NCBI GenBank assembly: GCA_021324465.1
Contig: JAJPJB010000080.1
Location: forward strand, 1-64,000
Direction: 5' to 3'
DNA length: 64,000 nucleotides
Origin: Hyphomicrobiaceae bacterium
GTDB lineage: Bacteria; Pseudomonadota; Alphaproteobacteria; Rhizobiales; Xanthobacteraceae
The notes under the pieces are model-generated. The model searched no databases, was not told the DNA's origin, and was given only the letters and a program-made list of their open reading frames with translations. Within the stretch, counting starts at the first letter, position 1. Each line of letters starts with the position of its first letter. The position numbers and the translations under genes are program-made. Positions 53,483 through 61,253 of the stretch are shown here, piece after piece.

Positions 53483-53872
53483 TCAGTCACATACCCGCAC
53501 GCGCGGGCGTACCCAGGCATAGCCGTTCCAATACGGCCGGCCGAACGTCCAGTAGCAGCCGGCCGGCGGCCCGATATAAGCCGGCGGCAGAATTACGCCA
53601 CCACCATAGAAACCGTGGTGATGGTGGTGATGATGGTGATGGTGATGGTGATGATAGAATTGCGCAACCTCGGTCCGCCCTTCGCGCGCGCCTTGCGTGC
53701 GCCGCGCTTCGTCGGCCTTGAGCAGCGCCAGCGCGTTCGGAACCGGCTCCAGCAGATCGCGATAGCTCGTCACGGCAGGTGGCTCGGTCACACCAGGGGT
53801 GGCAGCTTGAGCGCCCCCTACAGCTGTGAGGGCGGCCGCCGCCCCGAGAAGTCCGGCTATTTTCTTATCCAT
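53483..53872 (-). CDS. exported protein with 13-histidine run
   Basis: 129 residues. A signal peptide (KIAGLLGAAAALTAVGGAQA) is followed by a charged stretch, then thirteen consecutive His, then GFYGGGVILPPAYIGPPAGC and a Trp/Tyr/Arg-rich end. The His codons mix CAT and CAC, so this is a kept protein feature rather than a pure trinucleotide expansion. Metal binding in the periplasm is the obvious inference; no family function is known to me. Confidence 0.7.
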   Translation of the reverse strand: MDKKIAGLLGAAAALTAVGGAQAATPGVTEPPAVTSYRDLLEPVPNALALLKADEARRTQGAREGRTEVAQFYHHHHHHHHHHHHHGFYGGGVILPPAYIGPPAGCYWTFGRPYWNGYAWVRPRVRVCD

Positions 53873-54381
53873 AGAGACCTCTTCTCTCAGTGATGATGTG
53901 GTGCACCGAGGCCTGGCCGGCCTACGGCACAGTTACGGCGCGTTTGTGGCGCCAGCACACGCCGCACGCGAGAACATGCCGCAAATTGTAACTTGACACG
54001 TGCAAATACGCCCGGCCCCGCCGGCCAGGGCCTCTAGGCGACCTCTTCCGCACGGCTTTCGGATTGCAATTGAGCCTGGTGATCGGGCTGGAATTTCTTC
54101 GCTTTCAGGTGCTGTACATTTTCGTGACCCGACGCCATCGAAGCCGATGTAGCTGCTAACGCCTGGTGGCGCTCGATAATGGGAAGCCGCGGCCAGCACT
54201 GTGGACCGAACGTGAGCGCGATCATTGCAGCCAAGCTCGACCGGTTCCGGCTCGGTCAAACGGACATGCATGCGTCATTCTCTTGCGCGCGTTAACCTCA
54301 GAACCCTTGATTGTTTTACCGGTTCTGCCTGACGGCAGGGCTTGCACATCTGTCCTAACCAAGGGGCTGAAAGGAGCAAGA
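53873..54381. other. intergenic region with weak ORF and possible EcfG promoter
   Basis: A 66-codon minus-strand frame (54034-54234) starts MAAMIALTFGPQCWPRLPII, but it has no ribosome site or family and I do not call it a gene. AGAAC (54300-54304), 17 bases, GTT (54322-54324) is close to the EcfG pattern and lies 58 bases before DUF488. Confidence 0.35.
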
Positions 54382-54750
54382 ATGCCCTTCAAGATCAAAC
54401 GGGTCTATGAGCCGCCGCAGCGCTCGGACGGTTTGCGCATTCTGGTCGATCGTCTCTGGCCGCGTGGGCTCAAAAAGTCGCAGGCTCGGATAGACGATTG
54501 GATGAAGGAGGTTGCACCGAGCCCGCAGCTGCGCACCTGGTTCGGCCACAGGCCCGAGCGATTTGCCGAATTCAGCGCCCGCTACAAGAAAGAGTTGGCC
54601 GGCAATCCGAAACTTGCCGAGCTTCGCAAGCGCGGTCGCGACACAACGGTATCACTGCTCTATGCCGCTCGGGATCCGAAGTTCAATCAGGCGGCGGTTC
54701 TGCTTTCCGTCCTGCGCGGAAGATCAGCGAAACGCCGAGGACGAAAATGA
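54382..54750 (+). CDS. DUF488-family protein
   Basis: 122 residues covering the short DUF488 domain: VYEPPQRSDGLRILVDRLWP, RGLKKSQARIDDWMKEVAPS, LRTWFGHRPERFAEFSARYK and TVSLLYAARDPKFNQAAVLL. The family is cytoplasmic and uncharacterised. ATG 54382 has AAGGAG seven bases upstream. It precedes ohr by 119 bases; a stress context is plausible. Confidence 0.88.
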   Translation: MPFKIKRVYEPPQRSDGLRILVDRLWPRGLKKSQARIDDWMKEVAPSPQLRTWFGHRPERFAEFSARYKKELAGNPKLAELRKRGRDTTVSLLYAARDPKFNQAAVLLSVLRGRSAKRRGRK

Positions 54751-54869
54751 GGGCCATGGCCTGCGCGATCCGACCGATATTGCGCCGTCACCAGGCGCGA
54801 ACCATGGGTGCAAAATACCGGGCCGCGCCATACCTATGCTCTGGCCCTGTTTTCAACCGGAGTACGACC

Positions 54870-55307
54870 ATGGATAGGATCAAGCCGCTATTTACCGCCA
54901 CGGCGACCGCAACGGGCGGCCGCAACGGCCATACCGAGTCGAGCGATCATTCCGTCAGCGCCGATCTCTCCCTGCCGAAGGCGATGGGCGGGCCCGGCAA
55001 GCCCAATACCACGACGCCGGAGCACCTGTTTGCAGCCGGTTATGCGGCCTGTTTCGGCGGTGCCCTCGATTTTGTCGGCAAGCAACACAGCAAGGACGCG
55101 AGCAAGGTCAAGGTAACGTCAAACGTGTCGATCGGCCCACGCGATGGCGGCGGCTTTGGACTTGCAGTCAAGCTCCTGGTTGAGGACCCGAGCCTGCCGC
55201 AGGCCGAACTGGCGTCGCTGGTGAAGGAAGCGCACGAAAAAATCTGTCCCTATTCGCACGCGACCCGCAACAATGTCGACGTGCAGATCGAGGTCAAGGG
55301 CGCGTAG
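54870..55307 (+). CDS. ohr: organic hydroperoxide resistance protein Ohr
   Basis: 145 residues of the OsmC/Ohr fold. The peroxidatic Cys is in FAAGYAACFGGALDFVG and the resolving Cys in HEKICPYSHATRNNVDVQI, the Ohr rather than OsmC spacing. It reduces organic and fatty-acid hydroperoxides using lipoylated proteins. No OhrR regulator gene is adjacent. ATG 54870 gives the standard N-terminus. It ends 15 bases from the convergent oxidoreductase gene. Confidence 0.92.
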   Translation: MDRIKPLFTATATATGGRNGHTESSDHSVSADLSLPKAMGGPGKPNTTTPEHLFAAGYAACFGGALDFVGKQHSKDASKVKVTSNVSIGPRDGGGFGLAVKLLVEDPSLPQAELASLVKEAHEKICPYSHATRNNVDVQIEVKGA

Positions 55308-55321
55308 CTTTTGGCGAACTC

Positions 55322-56338
55322 TTATCCCACGCCGATCACGATCTTGCCGAAATGAGCGCCGGCGGCCATGTGGTGATAGGCCGCTTTGGCATCGGCGAAG
55401 GGAAAGACCTTGTCGATCACCGGCTTGATCGCATTGACTGCGATGGCGCGATTCATCGCCTCGAACATCTGCGTTGAGCCAACGGATATGCCCTGAACGT
55501 TGGCGCGGCGTGAAAAGATCAATCCGGGATTGAGCTCAGTCGCACCGCCGCTTAATCCGCCGATCAGCGTGATTTTGCCGCCGACGCGCAATGCGCCGAA
55601 CGAGCGCGTCAGCGTCGCTGCGCCGCCCACCTCGACAACGTGGTCGACGCCGACGCCGCTGGTGAATTCAAGCGCGGCCTTTTCCCAATCCGGCGTGGTC
55701 TTGTAATTGATGCCATATGCGGCGCCGAGCGCTTTGGCGCGCTCAAGCTTCGCGTCGCTCGACGAGGTGATGATCGCGCGAATGCCCATAGCATGCGCAA
55801 ATTGCAGGCCGAAGATTGAAACGCCGCCGGTGCCTTGCAGCAGGATCGTGTCGCCGGCCTTAAGCTTGGCGTGCTCCATCATCGCGTGCCAGACCGTGAC
55901 CGCTGCGCAAGGCAGCGTGGCGCCCTGCTCGAGCGATAGATGCGGCGGAATCTTCACGATCCCGTCTTCCTCGAGCACGACATAATCGGACAGCATGCCA
56001 TCGATACCGCCGCCGAGCGCGCTTTTATGCACGTCTGGCGCCGCCTCTCCGCCGGACCAGCGCTGAAAGAAATTGCCGGCGACACGATCGCCGGCTCTGA
56101 CGCGCGTCACGCCCGGCCCGATCTCGACGACCTCGCCGGCGCCGTCCGAGAGCGGCACGAGATTCTCGCGCACCGGCATGCGATAGCTGCCGCGCGCGAT
56201 GGCATAATCCCGAAAATTGAGCGAGCAGGCTTTGACCTTGACCAGAACCTGGCGATAGGCCGGCTTCGGCTCCGGCCGTTCGACCTCTTGCAGCGCGTCG
56301 ATGCCGGCGCCGCCTTTGGGCAGTTGATAGGCACGCAT
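55322..56338 (-). CDS. zinc-type medium-chain alcohol dehydrogenase/quinone reductase
   Basis: 338 residues. The N-terminal GroES-like domain contains SLNFRDYAIARGSYRMPVRE and PLSDGAGEVVEIGPGVTRVR. The Rossmann NAD(P) site is LLQGTGGVSIFGLQFAHAMG. The catalytic Cys/His zinc ligands of alcohol dehydrogenases are not evident, so it belongs with the zinc-free NADPH oxidoreductase subgroup. Convergent with ohr. Confidence 0.88.
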   Translation of the reverse strand: MRAYQLPKGGAGIDALQEVERPEPKPAYRQVLVKVKACSLNFRDYAIARGSYRMPVRENLVPLSDGAGEVVEIGPGVTRVRAGDRVAGNFFQRWSGGEAAPDVHKSALGGGIDGMLSDYVVLEEDGIVKIPPHLSLEQGATLPCAAVTVWHAMMEHAKLKAGDTILLQGTGGVSIFGLQFAHAMGIRAIITSSSDAKLERAKALGAAYGINYKTTPDWEKAALEFTSGVGVDHVVEVGGAATLTRSFGALRVGGKITLIGGLSGGATELNPGLIFSRRANVQGISVGSTQMFEAMNRAIAVNAIKPVIDKVFPFADAKAAYHHMAAGAHFGKIVIGVG

Positions 56339-56377
56339 GGTCTCCTCGCTCTGATTGTCTCGCCCGGCCCCGCACCG

Positions 56378-57361
56378 CTAACGACGGCGTTCGCCGGGAT
56401 AGTTGCGCGGCCGCAGGAACCTGGGTACGAACCGATTGCGCGGTTGCTCGCCCGGGCCATGCGAATTTTGCTGGCCGGGCCCGCGAAAATTCCGCTCGGG
56501 ATTGCGCAAATTTTGCCGGCCCGGCTGCGGTTGGATATTTCGCTGCTGCTGCCGGAACTGCCGCCGCTGGATCGCCATCTGCCGCCCGATCGCGTGCGAC
56601 GCATTGAGTCGCTGCAGCACGCCGCGGTCGCGCGCCGCTTCCTGCGGCGGGATTTGATAGGGCACCGCGGTGAGGCGGCCATTGGCGCCCGGACGAATCG
56701 TAAAGGCGCTGGCGCCCTGTGTCAGCGCGCCGAGGCGGGCGCCCGCCCGGTCGAACACTTCGATCCGCCCGACATGGCCATCGCTGTCCGGATAGAGTTT
56801 TATGATCGGCGCGCCGCCAGCCCCTGCTGCCGGTACATCGACCACCCCCGTCGTGCCGCGAATGCCGAGCGTCGCTTCGGGTGTGGAAATCTTCATGTCG
56901 CCGTTCTTAGCAACCAGGCTGGCGACAAAAGCGGCCGTGCCGCTGGTGACGTTGAACAAGGCAGCATTGCCCTTGGCGCCCTCCTGGTAGACGAACCGGT
57001 CAACAACGATGCGCGTATTCGCCGAAAGGCTGAACGTTGTTTCATCATCGAACGTGATGCCGAGCGTCGAGTTCGCCTCGGTCTGCAGGGTATCCTGCTC
57101 GAAGATCTGATCCTTGACCTTCAAGGCCGAAGCGGCGTCACGGCCGCGCGTGACTGTGGCGTGGCCGCTCAGCGTCGCAACCGTGCCTACAGAATTGTCG
57201 GCGGCCGGCGCAGACGTCGGCGCCGGATTTGGCGGGTTCTGATTCGGCGCTGGAGCAGGCGAGACTTGGGATGGCGTCAAATATTGGGCGCGGCCCGCAA
57301 ACGGCCACAGCATCGGCCAGAGCGCCGCCGACAAGAATTTCAGGACCTCGCGGCGCTTCAT
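56378..57361 (-). CDS. exported FecR-domain protein
   Basis: 327 residues. Signal peptide (VLKFLSAALWPMLWPFAGRA), Pro-rich spacer, then a FecR domain at ~55-200 (GTVATLSGHATVTRGRDAAS, LGITFDDETTFSLSANTRIV, ATLGIRGTTGVVDVP). The C-terminal ~90 residues are Gln/Arg/Asn-rich and probably disordered. Here FecR occurs without a sigma regulator or TonB receptor, as in many exported alphaproteobacterial proteins of unknown role. ATG 57361 is chosen since the longer frame lacks a signal peptide. Confidence 0.78.
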   Translation of the reverse strand: MKRREVLKFLSAALWPMLWPFAGRAQYLTPSQVSPAPAPNQNPPNPAPTSAPAADNSVGTVATLSGHATVTRGRDAASALKVKDQIFEQDTLQTEANSTLGITFDDETTFSLSANTRIVVDRFVYQEGAKGNAALFNVTSGTAAFVASLVAKNGDMKISTPEATLGIRGTTGVVDVPAAGAGGAPIIKLYPDSDGHVGRIEVFDRAGARLGALTQGASAFTIRPGANGRLTAVPYQIPPQEAARDRGVLQRLNASHAIGRQMAIQRRQFRQQQRNIQPQPGRQNLRNPERNFRGPGQQNSHGPGEQPRNRFVPRFLRPRNYPGERRR

Positions 57362-57482
57362 AGCGGGCTCGAAAAATGATGAGGTAATTAGGTACGCGGC
57401 AGGACGCCGCATCCTAGCCGCGCAATGCGACACCGCAACGCCTAAATTCAGATTTTGGCCCCAGCCGCAAAGCGCAGGCCCG

Positions 57483-58667
57483 TCACTGCAGCGCAGCCGC
57501 CAATTCCAATGCGCCGGACTTTTTGGCCTCTTGATCCATCCGCGCATCGGTCGCTGCGATCAGCTTGGCCACCACATTGTTGCGCTGCGCCACCGGATTG
57601 TCGAGATAGCCGCTCGGCCGAAAGAAGTTCGATGTCGGCACCCGATCGCGCCATTCCACAGGCATGGTGACCATGTCGAAGCCGTTGCCGTCGCCGGTCA
57701 GATTCATCATTTCCAGTTCGGCGGCAGTGAGCGTTCGGGTCACTCCCTTGCGCCGCGCAAAGACGACCGAGTCCAAAAGCTTCTGTGTCTGCAGCAAGGG
57801 CCCGACATCGAGGTCGAGGTTCAGCGCATGCACGGCGAGGCCTTTTTGGGTATTCGCCAGCATTTCGTGCTGGTCCCAGGCGTCAGGGACGCTGCGCGCA
57901 AACGCCACCATTTTGCGCAAGATTTCGATCTTGCGCTCGAGCGCCTGGCGTTGTGCGAACGGCAATTGCGCGGCTTCGTTGCGAAACTCGGCAATGAACT
58001 GAGGCCCCTTCTCGGCAAGGATTTCAACGGAATTGGTGGCGAGCAATTGATTGTAGCCGAGCGCAGTGGTGATGGCGCGGCCGTGCTTGTTGTATTCCAG
58101 GCCAGCCTCGACGTCATAGCTGCCGTTTCCTGTTGCCTCGAAACTGTAGATGCGCACGATCTGATCCTTGGTCAGACCGGCGGCTTGCGCCACTTGCGCA
58201 TAGACCCGCTTGAACTGGCTGTCGCTCTGAGGCAGGCGCGGCGCAAAATTGAATTCCTGCTGCGCAGCGGCTAGGAAATCCGCGACGACCGGCACGTAGG
58301 CTCGGTGTCCCGGCGCTTCCGGCTTCAATGGATTCTTCGGCTTCGGCGGCCCGGTATAGACCGGCGGCTGATCGAGCACGTAGTCATCGATGGCGAGCGG
58401 CTCGCCGTGCGTCCGCTTGGCGTTGCGCAATTGCCGCTTTTCGGAAATCGCCGACCAATAGGCATTGGCGATCGCCGAATAGCGCTCGTGCGCGGCATTA
58501 TAGGCATCGAGCGCCTTGCGATATTGCTCCATGGCAGCGGCAAGATCGGGCGGCGCGGGATTCGGCTGCGCAATCTGCCCGAAGGCAGACGGCAGTTGCA
58601 GCGCTGCCGCGAGCGCGAGGCCCACGAGCAAAAATCGCCGATAGCGATGGCACCAAGAGACCCGCAT
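57483..58667 (-). CDS. exported transglycosylase-like hypothetical protein
   Basis: 394 residues. The signal peptide is YRRFLLVGLALAAALQLPSA. A helical stretch at ~45-85 precedes a region at ~165-215 reading QIVRIYSFEATGNGSYDVEA then TTALGYNQLLATNSVEIL, which resembles the catalytic Glu and the A-x-G-x-x-Q motif of lytic transglycosylases. This likeness is weak evidence. ATG 58667 preferred over 58703 because it gives a normal signal peptide length. Confidence 0.6.
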   Translation of the reverse strand: MRVSWCHRYRRFLLVGLALAAALQLPSAFGQIAQPNPAPPDLAAAMEQYRKALDAYNAAHERYSAIANAYWSAISEKRQLRNAKRTHGEPLAIDDYVLDQPPVYTGPPKPKNPLKPEAPGHRAYVPVVADFLAAAQQEFNFAPRLPQSDSQFKRVYAQVAQAAGLTKDQIVRIYSFEATGNGSYDVEAGLEYNKHGRAITTALGYNQLLATNSVEILAEKGPQFIAEFRNEAAQLPFAQRQALERKIEILRKMVAFARSVPDAWDQHEMLANTQKGLAVHALNLDLDVGPLLQTQKLLDSVVFARRKGVTRTLTAAELEMMNLTGDGNGFDMVTMPVEWRDRVPTSNFFRPSGYLDNPVAQRNNVVAKLIAATDARMDQEAKKSGALELAAALQ

Positions 58668-58721
58668 GCAGGCTCTCACCCGGGAAGTCCGAAGAGCCTT
58701 CATATCCGATTCTTTGACGCA

Positions 58722-58749
58722 AAGAGGGCGGCATTGCTGCCGCCCTCTT
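58722..58749 (-). terminator. hairpin terminator after the GlcG-like gene
   Basis: A perfect 12-bp stem, AAGAGGGCGGCA with TGCCGCCCTCTT, around a 4-base loop, ends in TTT on the minus strand. It lies 23 bases beyond the stop of the gene at 58773-59321 and separates it from the next minus-strand gene. Confidence 0.7.
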
Positions 58750-58772
58750 ATCTCGCCGAATAGCCAGGCGCC

Positions 58773-59321
58773 TTATTGCGTCTTGTTGATGGTATCCGCC
58801 GCCGCGGTGCAGACCGCCTCGTCCTGCGAGCCGGTGCCGCCCGAGCAGCCGACCGCGCCGACGATCTTGCCACCTTCGACCAAGGGAATTCCGCCGCGTG
58901 AGGCAATCGCATCGTCGAGCGTCATCAAATAGTTGAAGCCGAACTTCTGGACCCCGTCTTCGAGAGCGCGTGTCGGCCGGCGATAGCGTGCCGCTACCCG
59001 CGCCTTGTGCTGCGAAATGGCAATGGACGCGAGTTGAGCGCCATCCATGCGGCCAAACGCGACGAGATCGCCGTGATTACCGACGACAGCAACGTTCATC
59101 GCCCATCCACGTTTATTCGCCTCGGCGACGCCTGCTTGAATAACCGCTTGCGCACGCTCCATCGTAATCGGCGCGCCGTAGGGCTGATTGAACGGCATTT
59201 TGTCCGGTATTGCGTTGAGATCGGGCGCTGCCGGAGCGGGCGCCGCCGCTTGCTGAGCATGAGCCGCCCCGGCGAGCAGGCCGGCGGCAAGCGCAAATGC
59301 AGTCATAAGACGCAACCTCAT
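58773..59321 (-). CDS. exported GlcG/HbpS-family protein
   Basis: 182 residues. The signal peptide LMTAFALAAGLLAGAAHAQQ is followed by the GlcG/HbpS (DUF336) domain: ITMERAQAVIQAGVAEANKR, NVAVVGNHGDLVAFGRMDGA, SRGGIPLVEGGKIVGAVGCS and GGTGSQDEAVCTAAAD. Relatives bind haem or corrinoids. No glycolate oxidase genes are nearby. It stands alone between two terminator-like hairpins. Confidence 0.85.
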   Translation of the reverse strand: MRLRLMTAFALAAGLLAGAAHAQQAAAPAPAAPDLNAIPDKMPFNQPYGAPITMERAQAVIQAGVAEANKRGWAMNVAVVGNHGDLVAFGRMDGAQLASIAISQHKARVAARYRRPTRALEDGVQKFGFNYLMTLDDAIASRGGIPLVEGGKIVGAVGCSGGTGSQDEAVCTAAADTINKTQ

Positions 59322-59629
59322 CGGATTTCCTCCCTGTCCTTTGCAGCTTTTCTCGCTGCTGCGCCGATCTTAGCATTTCCAAGAGCCGTGCAAGCGGCTT
59401 TCGCAGCCATGGTCTTCCAGACCGCTCCGGCATGGCGCTGAAGGCGCGGCGTTGGCGCGCCGATACCATCCGTCAACCATATTCCCAAAATAGCGATGAT
59501 CCGTGGCCGGCTGCGGTGTCCGGCGTGGGTGGCATCGAGCGCAAGTCGCGGCAACAATCGCCAACGCCTCGTGCGCAGTTTCACGTCATGAGACGGCGAA
59601 GAGCAGCGATGGGACATAGCGAAAAATGC
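59322..59629. other. intergenic region, nothing recognised
   Basis: Presumed promoter region of the GlcG-like gene. No small gene or strong repeat was identified apart from the hairpin beginning at 59630. Confidence 0.4.
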
Positions 59630-59670
59630 GAACGGCTCCGGGTCCCGAGGGAGACAGACCGGAGCCGTTC
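59630..59670 (-). terminator. long-loop terminator-like hairpin
   Basis: The perfect 12-bp arms GAACGGCTCCGG (59630-59641) and CCGGAGCCGTTC (59659-59670) enclose a 17-base loop. On the minus strand the stem is followed by GCATTTTT. It lies about 130 bases after the DUF971 stop, so it probably ends that transcript. Confidence 0.5.
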
Positions 59671-59800
59671 TGATGCCGGAGGCACCCCATCAATGCCCCA
59701 CCCCGACACTTTGCTAATTTTGCCCAAGCGAAGTTGACCGATGGTTGACGCGCTTGCAGCAGCCGGCTCGGGCGCCTCCGCGGAAAGATCCGGGCGATGC

Positions 59801-60172
59801 CTAGTCTACCGGTGCGCGCGGCAGCTTATTCGCGGCCAGCTCATTGAGATAATCGCGCCAATACTTGTCGCGGTTCTTGCCGAGCTCGAACAGATAGTCC
59901 CAGCTGAAAATGCCGGTCGAGTGCATATCGTCGAAGACGAGCCGCACCGCATAATTGCCGATCGGGTGCACTTCCAGGATCTGCACATTCTGCTTGCCGG
60001 AGACGATGCGCCGTTCGCGCGGCGAGTGGCCCTGCACTTCGGCGCTCGGGCTGCGCACGCGCAAATATTCGGCCGCAAGATCGAAGCGCTCGCCGCTGTC
60101 GAACGTCACGGTCAGAGCCTTGCGATCCTTGTGCAGGCGCAATTCTGTCGGCCAGGGGTTCCCGGCGGCCAT
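59801..60172 (-). CDS. DUF971 protein (gamma-butyrobetaine hydroxylase N-domain-like)
   Basis: 123 residues covering one DUF971 domain: WPTELRLHKDRKALTVTFDS, LAAEYLRVRSPSAEVQGHS and PIGNYAVRLVFDDMHSTGIF, then SWDYLFELGKNRD. In eukaryotic hydroxylases this domain is an N-terminal zinc module; stand-alone bacterial versions, some linked to Fe-S or Mrp genes, are uncharacterised. It follows the Bug-protein gene by 18 bases on the same strand. Confidence 0.88.
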   Translation of the reverse strand: MAAGNPWPTELRLHKDRKALTVTFDSGERFDLAAEYLRVRSPSAEVQGHSPRERRIVSGKQNVQILEVHPIGNYAVRLVFDDMHSTGIFSWDYLFELGKNRDKYWRDYLNELAANKLPRAPVD

Positions 60173-60190
60173 ATCAATCGAGCGTCATGG

Positions 60191-61183
60191 TCAATCGAGC
60201 GTGATGTGATTATCCTCGATGACCTTCTTCCATTTCTCGTACTCGGATTTGGTGAACGCGGCGCTGTCCTGCAAGCTCGTCGGCACCGGCGTCGATCCGA
60301 ATTTGGCGAACGCAGCGACGAGATCGGGATCGGACAGCGCCTTCTGGACCGAAGCATTGAGCTTGGCGAGCACGTTGGCCGGCATACCGGCGCGGCTGTA
60401 GAGCGTCATCCAGACATCGATGTCATATCCCGGAAGCCCGGATTCCGCCACCGTGGGCAGGTCGGGGTAGATCGGAGAACGCTTGAGCCCCGTGGTCGCA
60501 AGCGGCAGAACCCGCTTGTCGCCGGTAAACGGCAGCGCGCCGGGAATGCTGGAAAACGCCATCTGCACTTTGTTGCTCATCATGTCGGTGAACGAGCCGC
60601 CAATGCCCTTGTAAGGAACATGCACGGCCTGAATGCCGGTGCGCGCTTCCCACATCAGGGTTGCGAGATGCGGCGTGGTGCCGACACCGGCCGTCGCATA
60701 ATTGAGCTTGTTTGGATTGGCTTCGCCGTAGGCCACGAGCTCGGCATAGGTGTTGACGCCGAGTTGGGGTGCGACCACCAGCACCTCCGGCGAGGAACTG
60801 ACACGCGAGACGGTCACCAGGTCCTTGAAAATGTCATAAGGCAACGACCTCTGCAGCGTTGGGTTGATCACGATCGCCGGATCCATCAGCACGACATTGT
60901 AGCCGTCAGGATCAGAGTGGGCGACGTAGTCGACGCCGACAATACCGCCGGCGCCCGGTCGATTGTCAGCGACGACGGGCTGACCCAGGTTCTCGCTCAT
61001 CTTCTGTGCGAGCTGGCGGCCGGTGAAATCGACAATGCCGCCCGGCCCGTAAGGAATAATCAGATGAATCGGCCGCGTCGGAAAGTCGTCGGCGCGTGCC
61101 GGCCCGGCGCCGCCCAATAATGACGTCGCAAACAAGACGGTGGCACAAAGCAGGAGCCGCCTGCCGGACGTAAGCTTGATCAT
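60191..61183 (-). CDS. Bug-type (TctC) solute-binding protein
   Basis: 330 residues. A signal peptide (GRRLLLCATVLFATSLLGGA) is followed by the Bug fold: FPTRPIHLIIPYGPGGIVDF, NRPGAGGIVGVDYVAHSDPD, ATAGVGTTPHLATLMWEA and HVPYKGIGGSFTDMMSNKVQ. These bind carboxylates for tripartite tricarboxylate transporters; no TctA/TctB genes are in the window. AAGGAGAG precedes ATG 61183. Same strand as the molybdenum hydroxylase upstream. Confidence 0.92.
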   Translation of the reverse strand: MIKLTSGRRLLLCATVLFATSLLGGAGPARADDFPTRPIHLIIPYGPGGIVDFTGRQLAQKMSENLGQPVVADNRPGAGGIVGVDYVAHSDPDGYNVVLMDPAIVINPTLQRSLPYDIFKDLVTVSRVSSSPEVLVVAPQLGVNTYAELVAYGEANPNKLNYATAGVGTTPHLATLMWEARTGIQAVHVPYKGIGGSFTDMMSNKVQMAFSSIPGALPFTGDKRVLPLATTGLKRSPIYPDLPTVAESGLPGYDIDVWMTLYSRAGMPANVLAKLNASVQKALSDPDLVAAFAKFGSTPVPTSLQDSAAFTKSEYEKWKKVIEDNHITLD

Positions 61184-61253
61184 AGTCGTCTCTCCTTCGC
61201 TGCGCCGCACCACAGCAGTCTGCTCCGCCCGGCAAACCGCGTCAAAATGTTTG

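Noticed and set aside
53610-53650. Poly-His tract as engineered tag or vector contamination
   Set aside because: It is internal to an exported protein, uses irregular mixed codons, and is flanked by ordinary genomic sequence.
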